Assembly (NCBI RefSeq): GCF_025766255.1
Contig: NW_026516766.1
Span: 100,852 to 164,851, forward strand
Direction: 5' to 3'
Source of the DNA: Zychaea mexicana
Lineage: Eukaryota > Mucoromycota > Mucoromycetes > Mucorales > Lichtheimiaceae
DNA: 64,000 nucleotides
The notes below the pieces were generated by a model. It was not told where the DNA came from, ran no database searches, and worked only from the letters and a program-made list of their open reading frames with translations. Positions 10,617-23,076 of this stretch are shown here, piece by piece. The translations under genes were made by a program, and so were the position numbers. The number at the start of each line of letters is the position of its first letter. The first letter of the stretch is position 1.

Positions 10617-13600
10617 ATGACACCACAATCGGCTCTAGTCAACGAGCGATTTGCAGGGTAATTCCAAACATTATACTACTTTAACAAATTTCTATAAAGG
10701 AAAAGCCGGGTTGCAAAAGTATTATTAAAAAACAACTTGACACAACTGACGCGTTTTTTTTTGTTGTTGTTATTATATAAAGAACGTATCGGAAGCTCTT
10801 TGATACCATTGAACGCGGTGGCGATCAATGTTCGGTCGACCGTCTTCAAACACTGATTGCCGAAAAAACCAAGAATCTATCCCTTGGTCTTGACGCCTAT
10901 GGTGTTCCGTCATCTCAATCGCGCAGCAAAATCACCCAGAGTGTTTCGATGGACGGCAAGACGATCAAGCTCGATCCATCCGAAAAGGAATTAATCATTC
11001 AAGCAACCGATTTTTTGCACCTCAACGAATTAGCGTGCGTCTCTGTCTGGACAGCCTACAAGCAGCAACAACAGCAACAACAGCCTAAACTCGACGACGC
11101 AATCCAACGAGAACACACGCTTGTTCGGTTGACGGAATTCTACAATGAAGATCGCATTGCCCTGTTACAATGCATTGCGTCCCTGCTTCGCATTGCTGGT
11201 GGTCAAGACGATCATGTGTTTGTATCCATTGCGCAAGATACTGTCAAGCAGATTGTCAATGATGAATTTGCAGAACGACTGTTGAAGCAACTCAAAGAAC
11301 GTGTGCGTGCACCCATACCCTCACAACACAACACGAGCACGTGGCAAGCCAACGAATGGGCCAAGCAAAATCTGCGCGAACAAAGAGGATTGTTGGAGGT
11401 TTTGTTGTTGATCTATTATTTTAAACCCTGTCCACCCAAATATGCTCTGGCCTTGCTCCAGGAATTTGAAGCAAGCAGCTTTGGTCAACAACAGGCGTTT
11501 GGTCATGTCTTGGACAATGATGGCATGTACTTGCGTGACCAGGTCTCTCATTTGGGCGTATTGCTGTCGGTGGAATCACTTAACCTTGACAGCTTTCAGT
11601 CATCGCCAGCAGCAGCAACAACAACAACGATCCGTGGTGAGCATTCACTGTACACCAAACCCGATATCGTGTACAAGATGTGTAATGTGGTGGCCTATTT
11701 GGGTGAACAGCCCGAACACTCTGTTTTCCTGCTTGCGTGGTCGTTTGTTCTCAACAAAATCGACAATGAACTCATCCATGACGAGGACGATTCACAAACA
11801 TATGTCACGCTTCAACAATTCATCCATGGTCAGATGGACATTTCAAGCAGCAGCTTATTGACGGACCGACCCACCACACGCGATACCACAACCACAACAA
11901 TGGATCGAGAACCATCCATCAAGACAGCGCCTCAAATATATCGTTTATACGCTGGCCGAGCGATCAAACTCGCTGTTTTCGACCACATGCAAAAAATTCT
12001 TAACAACCGGCTTTGCGACGACGAAGAAGCCAACAGTCTCGCCTACCACGATACGCTCAAGAATGTGATTAGTTCATTCTTGTCCACCATTGATCCCATC
12101 CATCTGCCCAATGAGAGCTACACAAGCTTGATCCAATGCACCTGCAAGCTCTTTGAAAACCAATCCATGCTTGCAGCTCGTTTCTGGATGACCAGCAACA
12201 CGGATTCAATCGCTTCCTTGATTTCCACATCAAGAATGCGGTTCCCATTGGCGTTCCAGGATCTGACACAACTGCTTTCGGCAACGACGGGCTCGAGCAA
12301 GGAGGCAAAGGATATCGTCAGCGAGGAGCCGGCGAAACGCATTTTCCATTATCTCGAGACCATGCCAACATTGACGGTCATGCTGAAGGATTTGAGCAAG
12401 GTGACGCAAGAAGAACAGGGAGACGAGACTGGCATTGTCGTACGGGCAACGCATCCCATCCGTATTACGGAGGATTTTGCTTTCATGCATGGCTTTGTGA
12501 TTCCCCCAGGAACGACGGGATCTTTGTTGTCATCACCCGAAGAACAACAGCAGCACATTGTGCAATGGCACGTTGACTATTCATGCTGGCATTTGTTCGT
12601 CGCTGTTCTGGCTGGATTTATCAAGGAACAATCCGAAAGCGGCTACAACAACAACACCAAGGGGAAGAGCGACGACGATCTGTCAAAGACCGATATTCGA
12701 GACATAGAAGCTGAACTGTCGGGCAAAAACATGGACGTTGTCAACACGATCCTGGATCTCATTCAACGCATTCTCCAAGTGTCACCCTCCTTGGCCACCG
12801 ATCTTGTTGAACATATTGAACGCGTGCCGGGACGTCCAGGTCCCTACCCATCCAAGGTTCTGGTAACGCTTCTTTGTCAGCTGTTGAACGTCTGCTGTCT
12901 CGCACAAAAGCGACCTGTCGCCACCATCACGGCCACCATGCGTTGCTTGACAGCCTTACTTCCATACTACCGCGACGCTATCTGGTCCTATTTCCAACAA
13001 TCGCCGATTCTTCCGTGGTCCAATGCAAGCTACACACGATCAGCCCAGGCAATGCACGTCGATCCGTCATGTCAAATCCAACATATTGTCACGAACTACG
13101 AATGCAAGACCGGCAAGTACTCGCTTTTGCTTGCGTTTTTGGATCTGGTGACCGGCTTGGTGCGCGACGTGCAGCACAAGTGGTGGGAGAGTGGCAACGA
13201 ACAGAATCAGCGACAAATCGAGGTGCTTTATTTCTGCTTGCATTATCTCATGATTGACGTGTTTCCATCCTATGCGCACTGGCGATACAAGCACTTGTCC
13301 GAACGATTCCTTATTGGTTGTAAGGTGCTTACTATTTTCATTGAAATTACTCAATATTTCCGCGACCCAGCAGGCGCTGCTGCTGCAACAACAACAACAA
13401 CAACAGCAGCATCGGGTTCATCGTCACCTGTGTTGACCTTGGGTGCACTTCGCGAACAAATCATGAACGGTTTCTTGTATGATGGCGGTATCTATCACGT
13501 CACTCCATTGCTCGATACGGTCCGTAACGGAACATCGCTCGCCAACACGTTGTACCACGCCAACCGAGACAAGGAAGCAGAACGCGCCGAGCGTATGACC

Positions 13601-16600
13601 GAGCTGACATTTGTGTTTATCAAACTCTTGTTGCAACGACGCTTGGAGACGATCGAATCATCGACAAGATCGGCAACGCCACTACCCACTCGCTATGAGA
13701 GTGCATTGGAACGGTTTATGCTGGAACGATCCACGGATGGAAACAGCCCTGACCTCCTCCTGCGCTTGATGAACCATATCGACTACACGCCCAACATTCA
13801 ACTTTCAATTCTGGCCACTGACATTGTCACCTTGCTTTGCCGTGGATTGTCTGCGTGGAAAACCACGCCCAACTTTGTGCGTCATCTGGGTGACAAGGAC
13901 CAGGCACAAAACATCATCAAGCGCTATCTGAGCACAGCCCAGGATCAGACACAGAACGAACACTTGTTGGCATCGATATGGCAAATGTTGACGCTGTTGA
14001 TGGAAACACAACCCAGTCTGGCTATCTTGTTTTTGGAATGTGGCGAATATATTATGCCCAGTCCCAAATCTGCAGTCAGGTTATTGCCGTCGTCGTCGTC
14101 GTCGTCAGAACAACAGCAACAAGGTGGTCTTGTCTCTTTGTCTTCTTCAACACCAGCAGTCAGAAGCGGTTCAGCAGCGTCATCGTCGTCAGCAGCAGCA
14201 GCAGCAGCAAGCACCGAATCGGCAACACGTGCGGCAGTGGATTTGCTCAGTCATTGGGAAATGCTTTCTGTTGAAAAGCCAACGGTGCTGTCGAACGTCT
14301 TGCGATTCTTGGCCACTTTTTGGCAAACGGCATTCGAACATTATGCATTGGTACAGCGACAACGCAGTGATAGTGCACTGTGGGATGCATTGGGCAAGAT
14401 TCTGTTGAACCCGACACAACTCGAGGAACCCAACAGTGCCAACCTCAAATTGAACCAAGGTACAAGCAGCGAGGAGCAAGGTCTGCAACAACAACAAAGA
14501 CCCACAGTAGCGTCGGACGGCAACGAGGTGGTACGACGGATATGCTGTGCTAACATTAGCAAGGCATTTGTGATGCGAATTATGGCGTTCGAAATGCAAC
14601 TCACTGCAGGCGCCGAGCAAGGCAACAACAACAAGCCGCTATCTTCATCTGCGCTCGTGGAGAAGCTACCGGCAGGTCTCAAGGCGTTACTGACCAAGGT
14701 CAGTGATCCGAACAAGCTGGCGGCCATGCGTGCGGCCTTTGTCAAGAACAGCTATGACGCGCAACTGGATGCAACAATGAACAAGGATGCACTACGCTTT
14801 GTGAACGATATCTGCAAATGCGACAAGTCTGGGGTTGGGCAGCTATTGAACAAGGTCGATGTGGTGGGCTTTGGCGATAATGATGGTGACGGCGAACCAC
14901 GACAGTATGGCGACTGCTATGTGTACGATTTGCGATTGGCGTATTCGCGAGCCCAATCCGCCTTGAAGCAATACTCGGCCATGTACAATGTCGAGATAGA
15001 CAAGGAGGAAGAAATGATTGTTACGCCTGAAGTGTATGCTGTGCGCAAGGCGAAGAATGTCATCAATCGGTTCCTTGTGGATGTCTGTGCTGTCAACCAC
15101 AACTGGTCGATTGTGGATACTCAGATGATTGCGGTCCAGTCGTTCAAGGTGTTTATGGAGACATGTTCGACTTACACGGGTGAACTCATTTGGAAGTCAA
15201 GTAACACCATGGGCGGCGGCGGTAATGGTAGTAGTAGTGGTGGTCCGGTACTTCAAGCTGGTACGCTGTTTGACTTTTTGAGCGGCCTGACACAGCAAGC
15301 CAACGACGAACGACGCGAGGATAATGTCACGCTGAGCTACTACAGTGTACTTATTGGATTCATCCGTGACCTGACCGAGGACTGGATTGCTGCAAATCGT
15401 CAGGTTCTTGGAGGTGTGGATCGTCAACAAAAGCGACAGTTGGCGGACAAGTTGTTTGCCTTGCTGGAGACGTACTGCGGATTGTTGCGTCGCGACAACT
15501 ATGCCTTGATGGACAGCATCAGCGACCAGTCCGCACACGTTTTCCATCGACCACTGCTTGAGGCTATCTTGCTCCCATTACGATCCCTGCGACGCGTCTA
15601 TACCTCGGTCACCGATTTCAAGGATGCTGCCCGGTTAAAGGGATGTCTTTCCCAGCTGCTGGAGGTGACCTGCGATACGTTCCAAATGATGGTGTACAAG
15701 GTGGCGTCGTACAGTTGTACTCCTGATCTAAGCGACCATGCAAACGAAGAATGTGTCAAGGATATGACGGTGGTGACTGGTCTGTTGAATGAACTGATTC
15801 ATCCCAACTTCCATTCTGGACCCGAACAATGGCTGTCAACGTTCCGTCGATGCGAGACTATACCAAGTTTGCTCAAGCTAATTCATGGAGGCATTGATCT
15901 TGCGGTATCTGAAGTGAACAGGTTAGTTTATTTTTGGAAATTATGTATAGAGAATGGTTCACTAAGAAACAATGTTATATATATTTAGACCATTGGATGC
16001 AAACAGCAGTGTTGACGTATCACCCTACGCCGAGAACGGTTTATATTTGCTCCTTGCACTCTCCTCCATACCCGATGTAGCAGCAGCACTTGTCAATGAC
16101 GGCGTGCTTGAACTGTTCTGCAACAATGCCTTGTCACCTCTGCTCAAACAAGGCCAGCTCGACATGTTCCTCCGATTTGGTGACCAAGCTGGCTATGTCG
16201 AGCGCAACCCACTTCACAGCATCTGGTGCCACATGCTATGCGTTGTCAGCAACATCTTACGATCTCTGGGCAGTAGCAGCAACAGCACCAACCGACCCCA
16301 GCTGACCGAAAAAGTTTTCCGGGGCACAGTCGCATTCTTGCAAGTATACGGAACGCAAATCGACAGAACGTTCAGCCTGGTGAACGGTGGTGCCAACTCG
16401 CTGTTTGGCTTGTTACCGTCGGAATCCTTGTCATCGTGTCTTTTGGAAGAAGTCGACCGCATATCCATGATCATTTACAACCTATCGCGACAGTTGGAGC
16501 GTATCATGTCCTTTTCGGCAGGCATTTTCATCCCCTACAAGAACTCTGTACTTACCTTATTACTACGCTTCCTCTACTTTTATACGCATCCTGCCCATAT

Positions 16601-17294
16601 GCAAGCACAACTATATCCAATCAATGAAACGGAACGACTCCTTGCAGAAACCATCGTATCACCCTCTTCAAACGAACCGTCACAACAACAACAAGCATCA
16701 TCCTCTTCTTCTTCTTCTTCATCATCAGCGTCATCGTCGTCAGGAGCAGCAGCAACAACAACTGAAGGCATGCAACAAAGTCGACTGATGCGCGTCATTG
16801 TCCAAAAGACCATCCGTATCCAACGCAATATCCTGGCCACATTCATCTTGCTTACACAAGCCGACTTGGTGATGACTAAACCTGAACCCGAATGGCCGTT
16901 TGGCAACACGATTTTTTATCCGAACCTGCGCACCCAAGACACAGCATCATTTGCTACCTTGTCAGAAGGCGTCACATCCGCTGTGGGCTTCATTAAGGAA
17001 TCCAAAGACAACACGAATGCCATCTTGCGTGAGCTGCTGGCTACTGTGGAAGGATCACTGGTATTATTGACGACACAAGCTGCTTTATGGATTAGTAAAC
17101 CGGACATGGGGCAAGAGGTCCAAAGAGAAATTATCGACAATACGTTGGTCGAGATTACGGCGCTATTGACAAAGACATACCGAAATTTGAACGCTACTAC
17201 TTTGCCGATGGCGTTGAAGGATCAAAAGGAACGAACGTTGTTACAAATAGCTGCTCTCAAACGGTTCTTGGCTGAACGATATTTTACTGTATAA
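10617..17294 (+). CDS. NUP188: Inner-ring nucleoporin, NUP188 type
   Basis: Very large alpha-helical scaffold nucleoporin of 2161 aa, encoded by exons 10617-10657, 10783-15921 and 15989-17294. Frames close at both introns (FAG|TYRK and EVNR|PLDA). The protein is built of hydrophobic helical repeats throughout, as in the NUP188/NUP192(NUP205) superhelical family of the nuclear pore inner ring. NUP188 is preferred over NUP192 because of an apparent SH3-like insert at about residues 563-620, with THPIRITEDFAF, PPGTTGSLLSS and a following IVQWHVDYSCWHLF segment; an SH3-like insertion is a known feature of NUP188. Low-complexity Q, A and S tracts (for example near 11060, 13380, 14090-14210 and 16690-16760) interrupt the helical array and lengthen it. 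It is convergent with eIF4G, with only 225 bp between stops. Superfamily assignment is strong; the NUP188 choice is moderate. Confidence 0.82.
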
Positions 17295-17519
17295 ACTTTA
17301 TTAAAAAAAAGATCAAGTCATTTCCACACACACACTCACTCACACTCACACATCCCCCGTTTACATTCATCCCCTATTAAAAACAAAATAACAAGTCTCT
17401 TTCGCTTTACATATTTAACATGGATCAATCATTTATTTCCTCAAGTGCTCATCAAGTTGATAAGCTACAGATAGAGAGCCAGCTCAATCTACGAATGAAG
17501 CTATATACAGGAAGCAAAC

Positions 17520-20053
17520 TTAGCGCTTAGCAACCCAGGATCTTTTGCGCAAGTCGATAAGATCCTACATGTTGAGAGCATACACAATTCAAACGTGAGC
17601 GACTCGTCATCCTCGCATTTTATCCTATCACGAATTATATAACTATCGTATATTGCAACATACCATGACCATAAATTTGGCTCGCGTGCTCAAATCTGTG
17701 TTTGTTTCCATGATCAGCTTGATGCGCCGCATATAGTGGCTCAACCAAGCCTCTGTTGTGTTTACCGAATCAAATAAAGCACCCACTGTCAAGAGCAACT
17801 TGCACACCATCTCCAGTTCCTGATCCGTAACGGCAGTGACATCCTCGACGAGTGAATTCAAGCATCCCTTGACCACGTTATCGACCAACAGCTTTTGCTT
17901 GTAAAGTTCACCAATAAACACGGCCAGCCCAAGCTTCATACGTTTCGCCTTGACTTGATCATAATACGCGTCGGATAACATTTCCGTTTTTTCTTCTTGT
18001 TTCTTTTGCTCACCACTACTGGCGGCTGCTTCAAACTGTTGTTGACATCGATCCAGCAAGTACCGTCGAAACAAGAGACGTCCCGAGACCACTCTGTCGT
18101 TGTTCTTTGTATCCTTGACGTCTGGATCAGTGATTGACTTGTTCTCTGGCAGATCCATAGAATCGTTGAGTTTTTTGCAAAGTCTGGCCCAGCTCTCGGC
18201 AAATTGGTGTTGGTCGCAAGCCTTGATGAACACCATCTCTACCACATCTTTCAATGTCTTGTGCGGTACGTTTCCTTGTCGTGCTTGGTCCCATACTTGA
18301 TCAGAGATCGAATCGAAATTCTCTGCTGTGAGTTTGTTTAATAAACCATTGACTTTTCGCTTGTGTTGTTCGTCGTTCTGCTGCTGCTGCTGTTGTTGTT
18401 TCCTTAAATGTGGAGGTAGCCAGCTGTTTCTTGATCGAAACATGGATGATTGTTGTTGCTCTTTGTTTTTTTCTACTGGATCTTTTTTATCACTCATATT
18501 GATAGCTATTGCTGGTGGTGCATTGTCACGATAACGCCATTGTTTGCTAGTAGCAGTAAATGCGGAATCAGTGGCTTTCTTTTCCTTACTACTGTCAAGG
18601 CCAACGACTCTTTTACTGTCAAAGTAGCTGCGGCCATTTCTAGCTTTATTTCGGGCAACAGCAGTTCGAGGTGGGTTACCACTGCTGCTGCTACTGCTGC
18701 TATTGTTGCACGTATTGGTAGTTGTGCTGCTCTTATTGTTAAAACGACTAGGATGAACCAAAGAAAGATCAGCGGTCGTTTGAGTGCAACGATTACGGAA
18801 CTGCAGCAAGAATTCGGCGTCATATTGGATTCGCTTCGGTTGCTGCTGATGATTGACACTATCACTCGTTGACGACGTGGATCCTTTTTTCTCTTCTTCA
18901 TCTTCGCTCACTGTTGTAGCATCCGTTGTACTGCTGTGCATACCCGTCGTCGTCGTCGATGAAGCGTCATCGTCATCATCGCCCACCAAACTGTCGTTGC
19001 TGCTGTAACCCTCTTCAGTGTCGCTCGTCGTTTGCTCTGTAGCTTTTACCGCTGATGCTGGTGCTTGTTCCTCAGTACGCTTTTTGACTCTTGTTATAGT
19101 GTCATCAATGATACTGTTTTCTACCAAAGTAGCAGTGGCAGACACGTTTTCTTCTCCCAAAGAATGTGGTTTTTCGACTTTGATGGATTCCGGAGGGTAT
19201 TGAACTACAAGAGGATCAGCTTTGATTTCCTCACCAGTTGTTGGATGAATGATAGCAATGGCTTGATATCCTGGGCGTGGTAGCTTGTAAAGTGGTGGAT
19301 CGGATAGACGACTGTGTTGCTGTTGCTGTTGGTGACTAGATTGTTGTTGCTGTTGTGGATGAGGCTGACATTGTTGAAATCGAGGATGAAATCGCTGGAA
19401 CTTGGTCAAATAGCGACAATAGGTCTCATAATCAGGAAATAGCTAAATGTTATTTCATGATGCCAAAAGTGGAAAATAGACATGGCCTTGTTAATATGAC
19501 GCTAAACAACACATGTCCAATGTTTTCTATATAATAGAAAGATGTAATACGTTACCATAGTATACTCGTCAGTGGGGATAACGTATCCATGATGAAACCA
19601 GGCCATTTCCCACCCTGGAATCGTCCCATAAGCTCCATTGTAGTCGCATGAGCGCTGGCGCAGCAACTGCAAAAGACAACGGGAGTCTTCGCTATCCGTT
19701 GGCAGCTGAGGAAAAAAAGGTTGCGGAAAAGGTGGCTCGTACAGCATATATTGTTGATGCTGCTGCTGCTGCTGCTTATAGTGCTGATAAGCATCGCTCC
19801 TGACAAACGTGGTTGAATCTCGCTTCCACGAACGATGTCCTTGCTGATAGGAGGGCTGAGTTGTTGGAGGGTAGCAGTGTTGGTGCCACGGTGGTTGGTG
19901 GTTACGTTTGTCGCTCTTCTTTCTATTCTTTGGCTGTTTTTGCTGCCGTGTATGACTATTGGAGAAATGTGGCAATGGCGTAGGAGAAGTGGGAAACGAT
20001 GATGGATGGAAAGGAAGGGCTTGGGGAGAGAGTAAGGATGTGTGTGACAGCAT
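17520..20053 (-). CDS. TIF4631: Translation initiation factor eIF4G (short fungal form)
   Basis: Scaffold of the cap-binding complex, joining eIF4E, eIF4A and eIF3 at the mRNA 5' end. Exons are 20053-19556, 19442-17664 and 17564-17520 (773 aa). The N-terminal half is disordered and rich in Q, P, S and H. A canonical eIF4E-binding motif YxxxxL-phi is present as YDAEFLL (Y at about residue 373). A basic linker with SWLPPHLRKQ leads into an MIF4G domain (about 525-765) with LLNKLTAENF, ESWARLCKKL, GLAVFIGELYK and, over the last intron, ARAKFMVMDLIDLRKR. The protein stops right after MIF4G, as in other fungi, with no MA3 domains. The first exon is less certain: its frame joins cleanly (EYTM|LFPDYE) but its sequence is unconserved low-complexity, so a downstream start is possible. 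A (TA)n box lies upstream. Confidence 0.9.
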
Positions 20054-20134
20054 GGTGATGATGATGATGCTTTTGAGATTGCAAAGAAAGAGAGGAAAGG
20101 GTGGGGTGGGCTATCTACTTGCGATCAACTCTCG

Positions 20135-20159
20135 ATATATATATATATATATATATATG
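20135..20159 (-). promoter_or_regulatory. Probable TATA region of the eIF4G gene
   Basis: A run of about twelve TA dinucleotides sits 82-106 bp upstream of the eIF4G ATG on the minus strand, in the divergent gap to the PPR gene. Position fits a core promoter element, but it is also a simple microsatellite, so function is inferred. Confidence 0.4.
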
Positions 20160-20846
20160 TCGCAGAAGAAGTCGTCTTAATGAGCAATATCAGTAGAGAC
20201 AAAGGCATCATACACTAAGCGATGATTCTACAAACGTTGATAATGGACTAATGGGTCGTGTAATATGTAATGTAAAATGTAAGAGCACGTCATTAGTATG
20301 CTTAACTGCAGCCCAACAATGAGACGCGTGAAAGGAGATCATCGGTGGAAGTTTGAGGCGGATCACATCCGTCCTTGCAGTCACTCACACATCAGACAAT
20401 GGTGAAAAGAGGAGAGGGGGTGCTTAAAATGAACACGTCGGTATGATATTCAGCAGATAAAATGATCTATGTCACTACAGTGATTACTGTGGTGCTATAG
20501 TAACGTTTGCAGCGACATACTTAGAGGTCAATTTTTGCTAATGAACATCATAATATCGAGTCCATAATATCGATACTGATTGAGTAGCAGCTACCCCACT
20601 GCCGGCCATTCACTATGAACACCGATAGGCTTGCACATGACTGCGCTTTTTTTCATCTTCAGACCTTTGCCAGCACAAAAATAATTATCACCTTCAAGAA
20701 CAGAACGCGCGCCCCGTTCGAAAAAAAAAAGGAGTTAGGGGAAGGTGAATCAAGCATTCCGACCCTCTCTCAACACTGGCCCGTTACCCTAGAATACGAC
20801 TACAATTTAAAGAATCGCTGGCGGCCAAATATATAAAAAAGATTCC
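20160..20846. other. Divergent promoter region, eIF4G / PPR
   Basis: No gene is seen. The stretch 20455-20590 has clustered AT-rich imperfect repeats (ATAATATCGA twice near 20548 and 20564) and a short inverted repeat around 20475-20492. An A/T-rich box at 20827-20840 lies directly before the PPR ATG. Confidence 0.4.
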
Positions 20847-22721
20847 ATGTCGAGCACTGGCGGCACACATATCACCCGTGCACTATGGCGAAAACGCGGA
20901 GCAGTTGCAACATGGTTTCTCGATCGCCAGCGCCCATGCCGAAATTTCAGCAATGTTTACAATCATAAACCCCATTCCTTGTACTGTGCACTCTTGACGC
21001 GATCGCACTTTGTTTCATCGGCAGCCACGGTCCAGGTACTTGCGCCACCACAAGATCATGTCGTAGGCACACGCAGCAACAACAACAACAACAACAACAC
21101 TCGTTACCGTATTAAACGGAACAGTAGCCATCGCAACAAAAACAATAACGAAATAGGAGGACGACAACAGCAACAAAGCGATCCACTCAAGGAACGATTG
21201 TCGATGCTCAATGTTGAAAAGGCAACCCGAAAAGATCTCCAACAGATATGGAAACTGTTCCTACAACGCGAACAACAACTACAGCAACAACAGCCTACGT
21301 ATCTCCCACCACTTGTGACAGTATTGTTTCGTCTCGTTGCAGAAAAGGGCACGATTGACATGATGGATACGTTGCACAAGCGGTTCTTACACCGGGATTC
21401 ATTAAGAGTGGAGGACATTGAATGGGTCATTTTTGGCTATATTCGAGCCAACAAGACAGGGCATGCGCATCGACTCCTGAACGACATGTACAAGGTCGGT
21501 CAAATGCCTACAGTTGGAACGTACAATCAGTTGATCAAGGAGCACAGTCAGCGGTATCACAACAAACGGCGGCGGCAGATTGCCCAACATTTACTGGACG
21601 ATATGCGGCAACATGGCGTCCAACCCAATGCGACAACTTACAAGCAGCTTTTAATAAGCGAAGCCAACCATGGATCGGACAAAGACGTTGTGCAAGTATG
21701 GCTGGACCAATTCCTGGAATTGCAAGCACCGCGGCCCTATAAGAGAACACAGGCGTTTCTCAAAAAGCTGGTTCGCGTCTTGTCGACGAGTGGTCATCCA
21801 GGATTGTGTGCGGTATTGACCAGAGCAACGGACGCTGGTTTCGAATTCGATATGGATACTTGGCACAAGGCCATTGCTGGATACGCATTTTCTGGGAATG
21901 TGGATGGTGCCGACCAGGTGTTGGATCTAGTACGGCAGCGCAGCATGGCAACTATTGACACCTATCAGACTCTGATCTGCACCTATTTACGTCATTGCAA
22001 GCCAATGCACATGAATGCGGCTATACACGCTTTTCAATTGATGCTGCAGGACGGTATCGCCGCCAATCACTCGATTTACCATGAGTTTTTGGTGGCATAT
22101 ACAAAAAACAACGATATTAGAGACGACGATTTACGGGTTAAGACATTGCGCCAATTGTTTCGAGCAAGCAACAGCAGCAGCAGTAGTAGTAGTAGTGGTG
22201 ATAACAACAAGGGCGGTGTACCGGATACCATTGTCGAACGGTTATTCGATTTCTATATACAACATCAAGTGCTATCAGAGGCTGAACAACTTTATTGGGA
22301 CTTGCGTCGTGATGGACATAGACTCAGTCGGCGGATACAGGGCTGTGTGTTTGATACGATTACGGCATTTGCACAGAGGCAGCAATTACTCTCAGCATTC
22401 TCGCTCATGTACGACTTGATAGCAAACGATTACTGGCCAAACAGTCAATCAATATGTGCGATTATCAAGGCGTGTGGAGCTCGCCGGGATTTGGATGCGG
22501 CAGAGCAAATGCTGCTGATAATGGAGGATATATCCAGCGACAAGCTCAAGCCGGTTGTCTATGCCACTCTAAAGAAGGAACAAGACATTGCATCAAGGCG
22601 AGAGCTCGAGGAGGAGGAGAAGAAGAAGGGAAAGGAAGAGGATATAAATTATAATTCATCGTCGCCCCCAACAATGTCATTATCATCACCATGTACAGAC
22701 CCAGTAGAAGATACCAAATAG
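20847..22721 (+). CDS. Pentatricopeptide repeat (PPR) protein, probably mitochondrial
   Basis: Intronless gene for a 624-aa protein. The N-terminus is Arg-rich and lacks acidic residues for about 35 positions, as expected of a mitochondrial presequence. An N/Q-rich linker (residues 70-150) is followed by helical repeats of PPR type. Clear examples are GTYNQLIKEH, a following helix ending MRQHGVQPNATTYKQLL, IDTYQTLICTYL and YDLIANDYWPNSQSICAIIK. PPR proteins bind organellar RNA and act in processing, stability or translation of mitochondrial transcripts; the specific target cannot be told. The C-terminus is a charged E/K tail followed by a S/P-rich end. It is divergent from eIF4G and 355 bp upstream of CBF5 on the same strand. 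The family is well supported and the substrate is unknown. Confidence 0.85.
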   Translation: MSSTGGTHITRALWRKRGAVATWFLDRQRPCRNFSNVYNHKPHSLYCALLTRSHFVSSAATVQVLAPPQDHVVGTRSNNNNNNNTRYRIKRNSSHRNKNNNEIGGRQQQQSDPLKERLSMLNVEKATRKDLQQIWKLFLQREQQLQQQQPTYLPPLVTVLFRLVAEKGTIDMMDTLHKRFLHRDSLRVEDIEWVIFGYIRANKTGHAHRLLNDMYKVGQMPTVGTYNQLIKEHSQRYHNKRRRQIAQHLLDDMRQHGVQPNATTYKQLLISEANHGSDKDVVQVWLDQFLELQAPRPYKRTQAFLKKLVRVLSTSGHPGLCAVLTRATDAGFEFDMDTWHKAIAGYAFSGNVDGADQVLDLVRQRSMATIDTYQTLICTYLRHCKPMHMNAAIHAFQLMLQDGIAANHSIYHEFLVAYTKNNDIRDDDLRVKTLRQLFRASNSSSSSSSSGDNNKGGVPDTIVERLFDFYIQHQVLSEAEQLYWDLRRDGHRLSRRIQGCVFDTITAFAQRQQLLSAFSLMYDLIANDYWPNSQSICAIIKACGARRDLDAAEQMLLIMEDISSDKLKPVVYATLKKEQDIASRRELEEEEKKKGKEEDINYNSSSPPTMSLSSPCTDPVEDTK

Positions 22722-23076
22722 ACAGAGGGAAAAAAGAAGAAGAAGCATAATGTTGCTCCATTGATACCCCCCTTTTCACTAATACAAATTCTCTGAATGG
22801 TGCACATAAAGCTCGCTCTACACAACACACACACACACACACACACTTATCTTTCCCATGAGACCTCAAAAGTCCCGCCGCGTCTCGCCGGGTCTTGAAA
22901 ATCCAGGGCTATTACGCTCTACATATTTTCAATTTGGAGAACTCCGCGCGTGCCAACTGTCGTTGCAGGCTGAGGTGGCTTATTTTTTCGAGAGCTAATT
23001 TTTGACATGAAGTAGTTTTCCCCGAATTTGCTTTTCGTAGACCCACACTTGTCGAAACTTTTTTGACACACTCCCA
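22722..23076. other. Intergenic, PPR to CBF5
   Basis: Short gap holding the 3' end of the PPR gene, a CA microsatellite (about 22822-22846) and the CBF5 promoter. No gene is seen. Confidence 0.5.
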
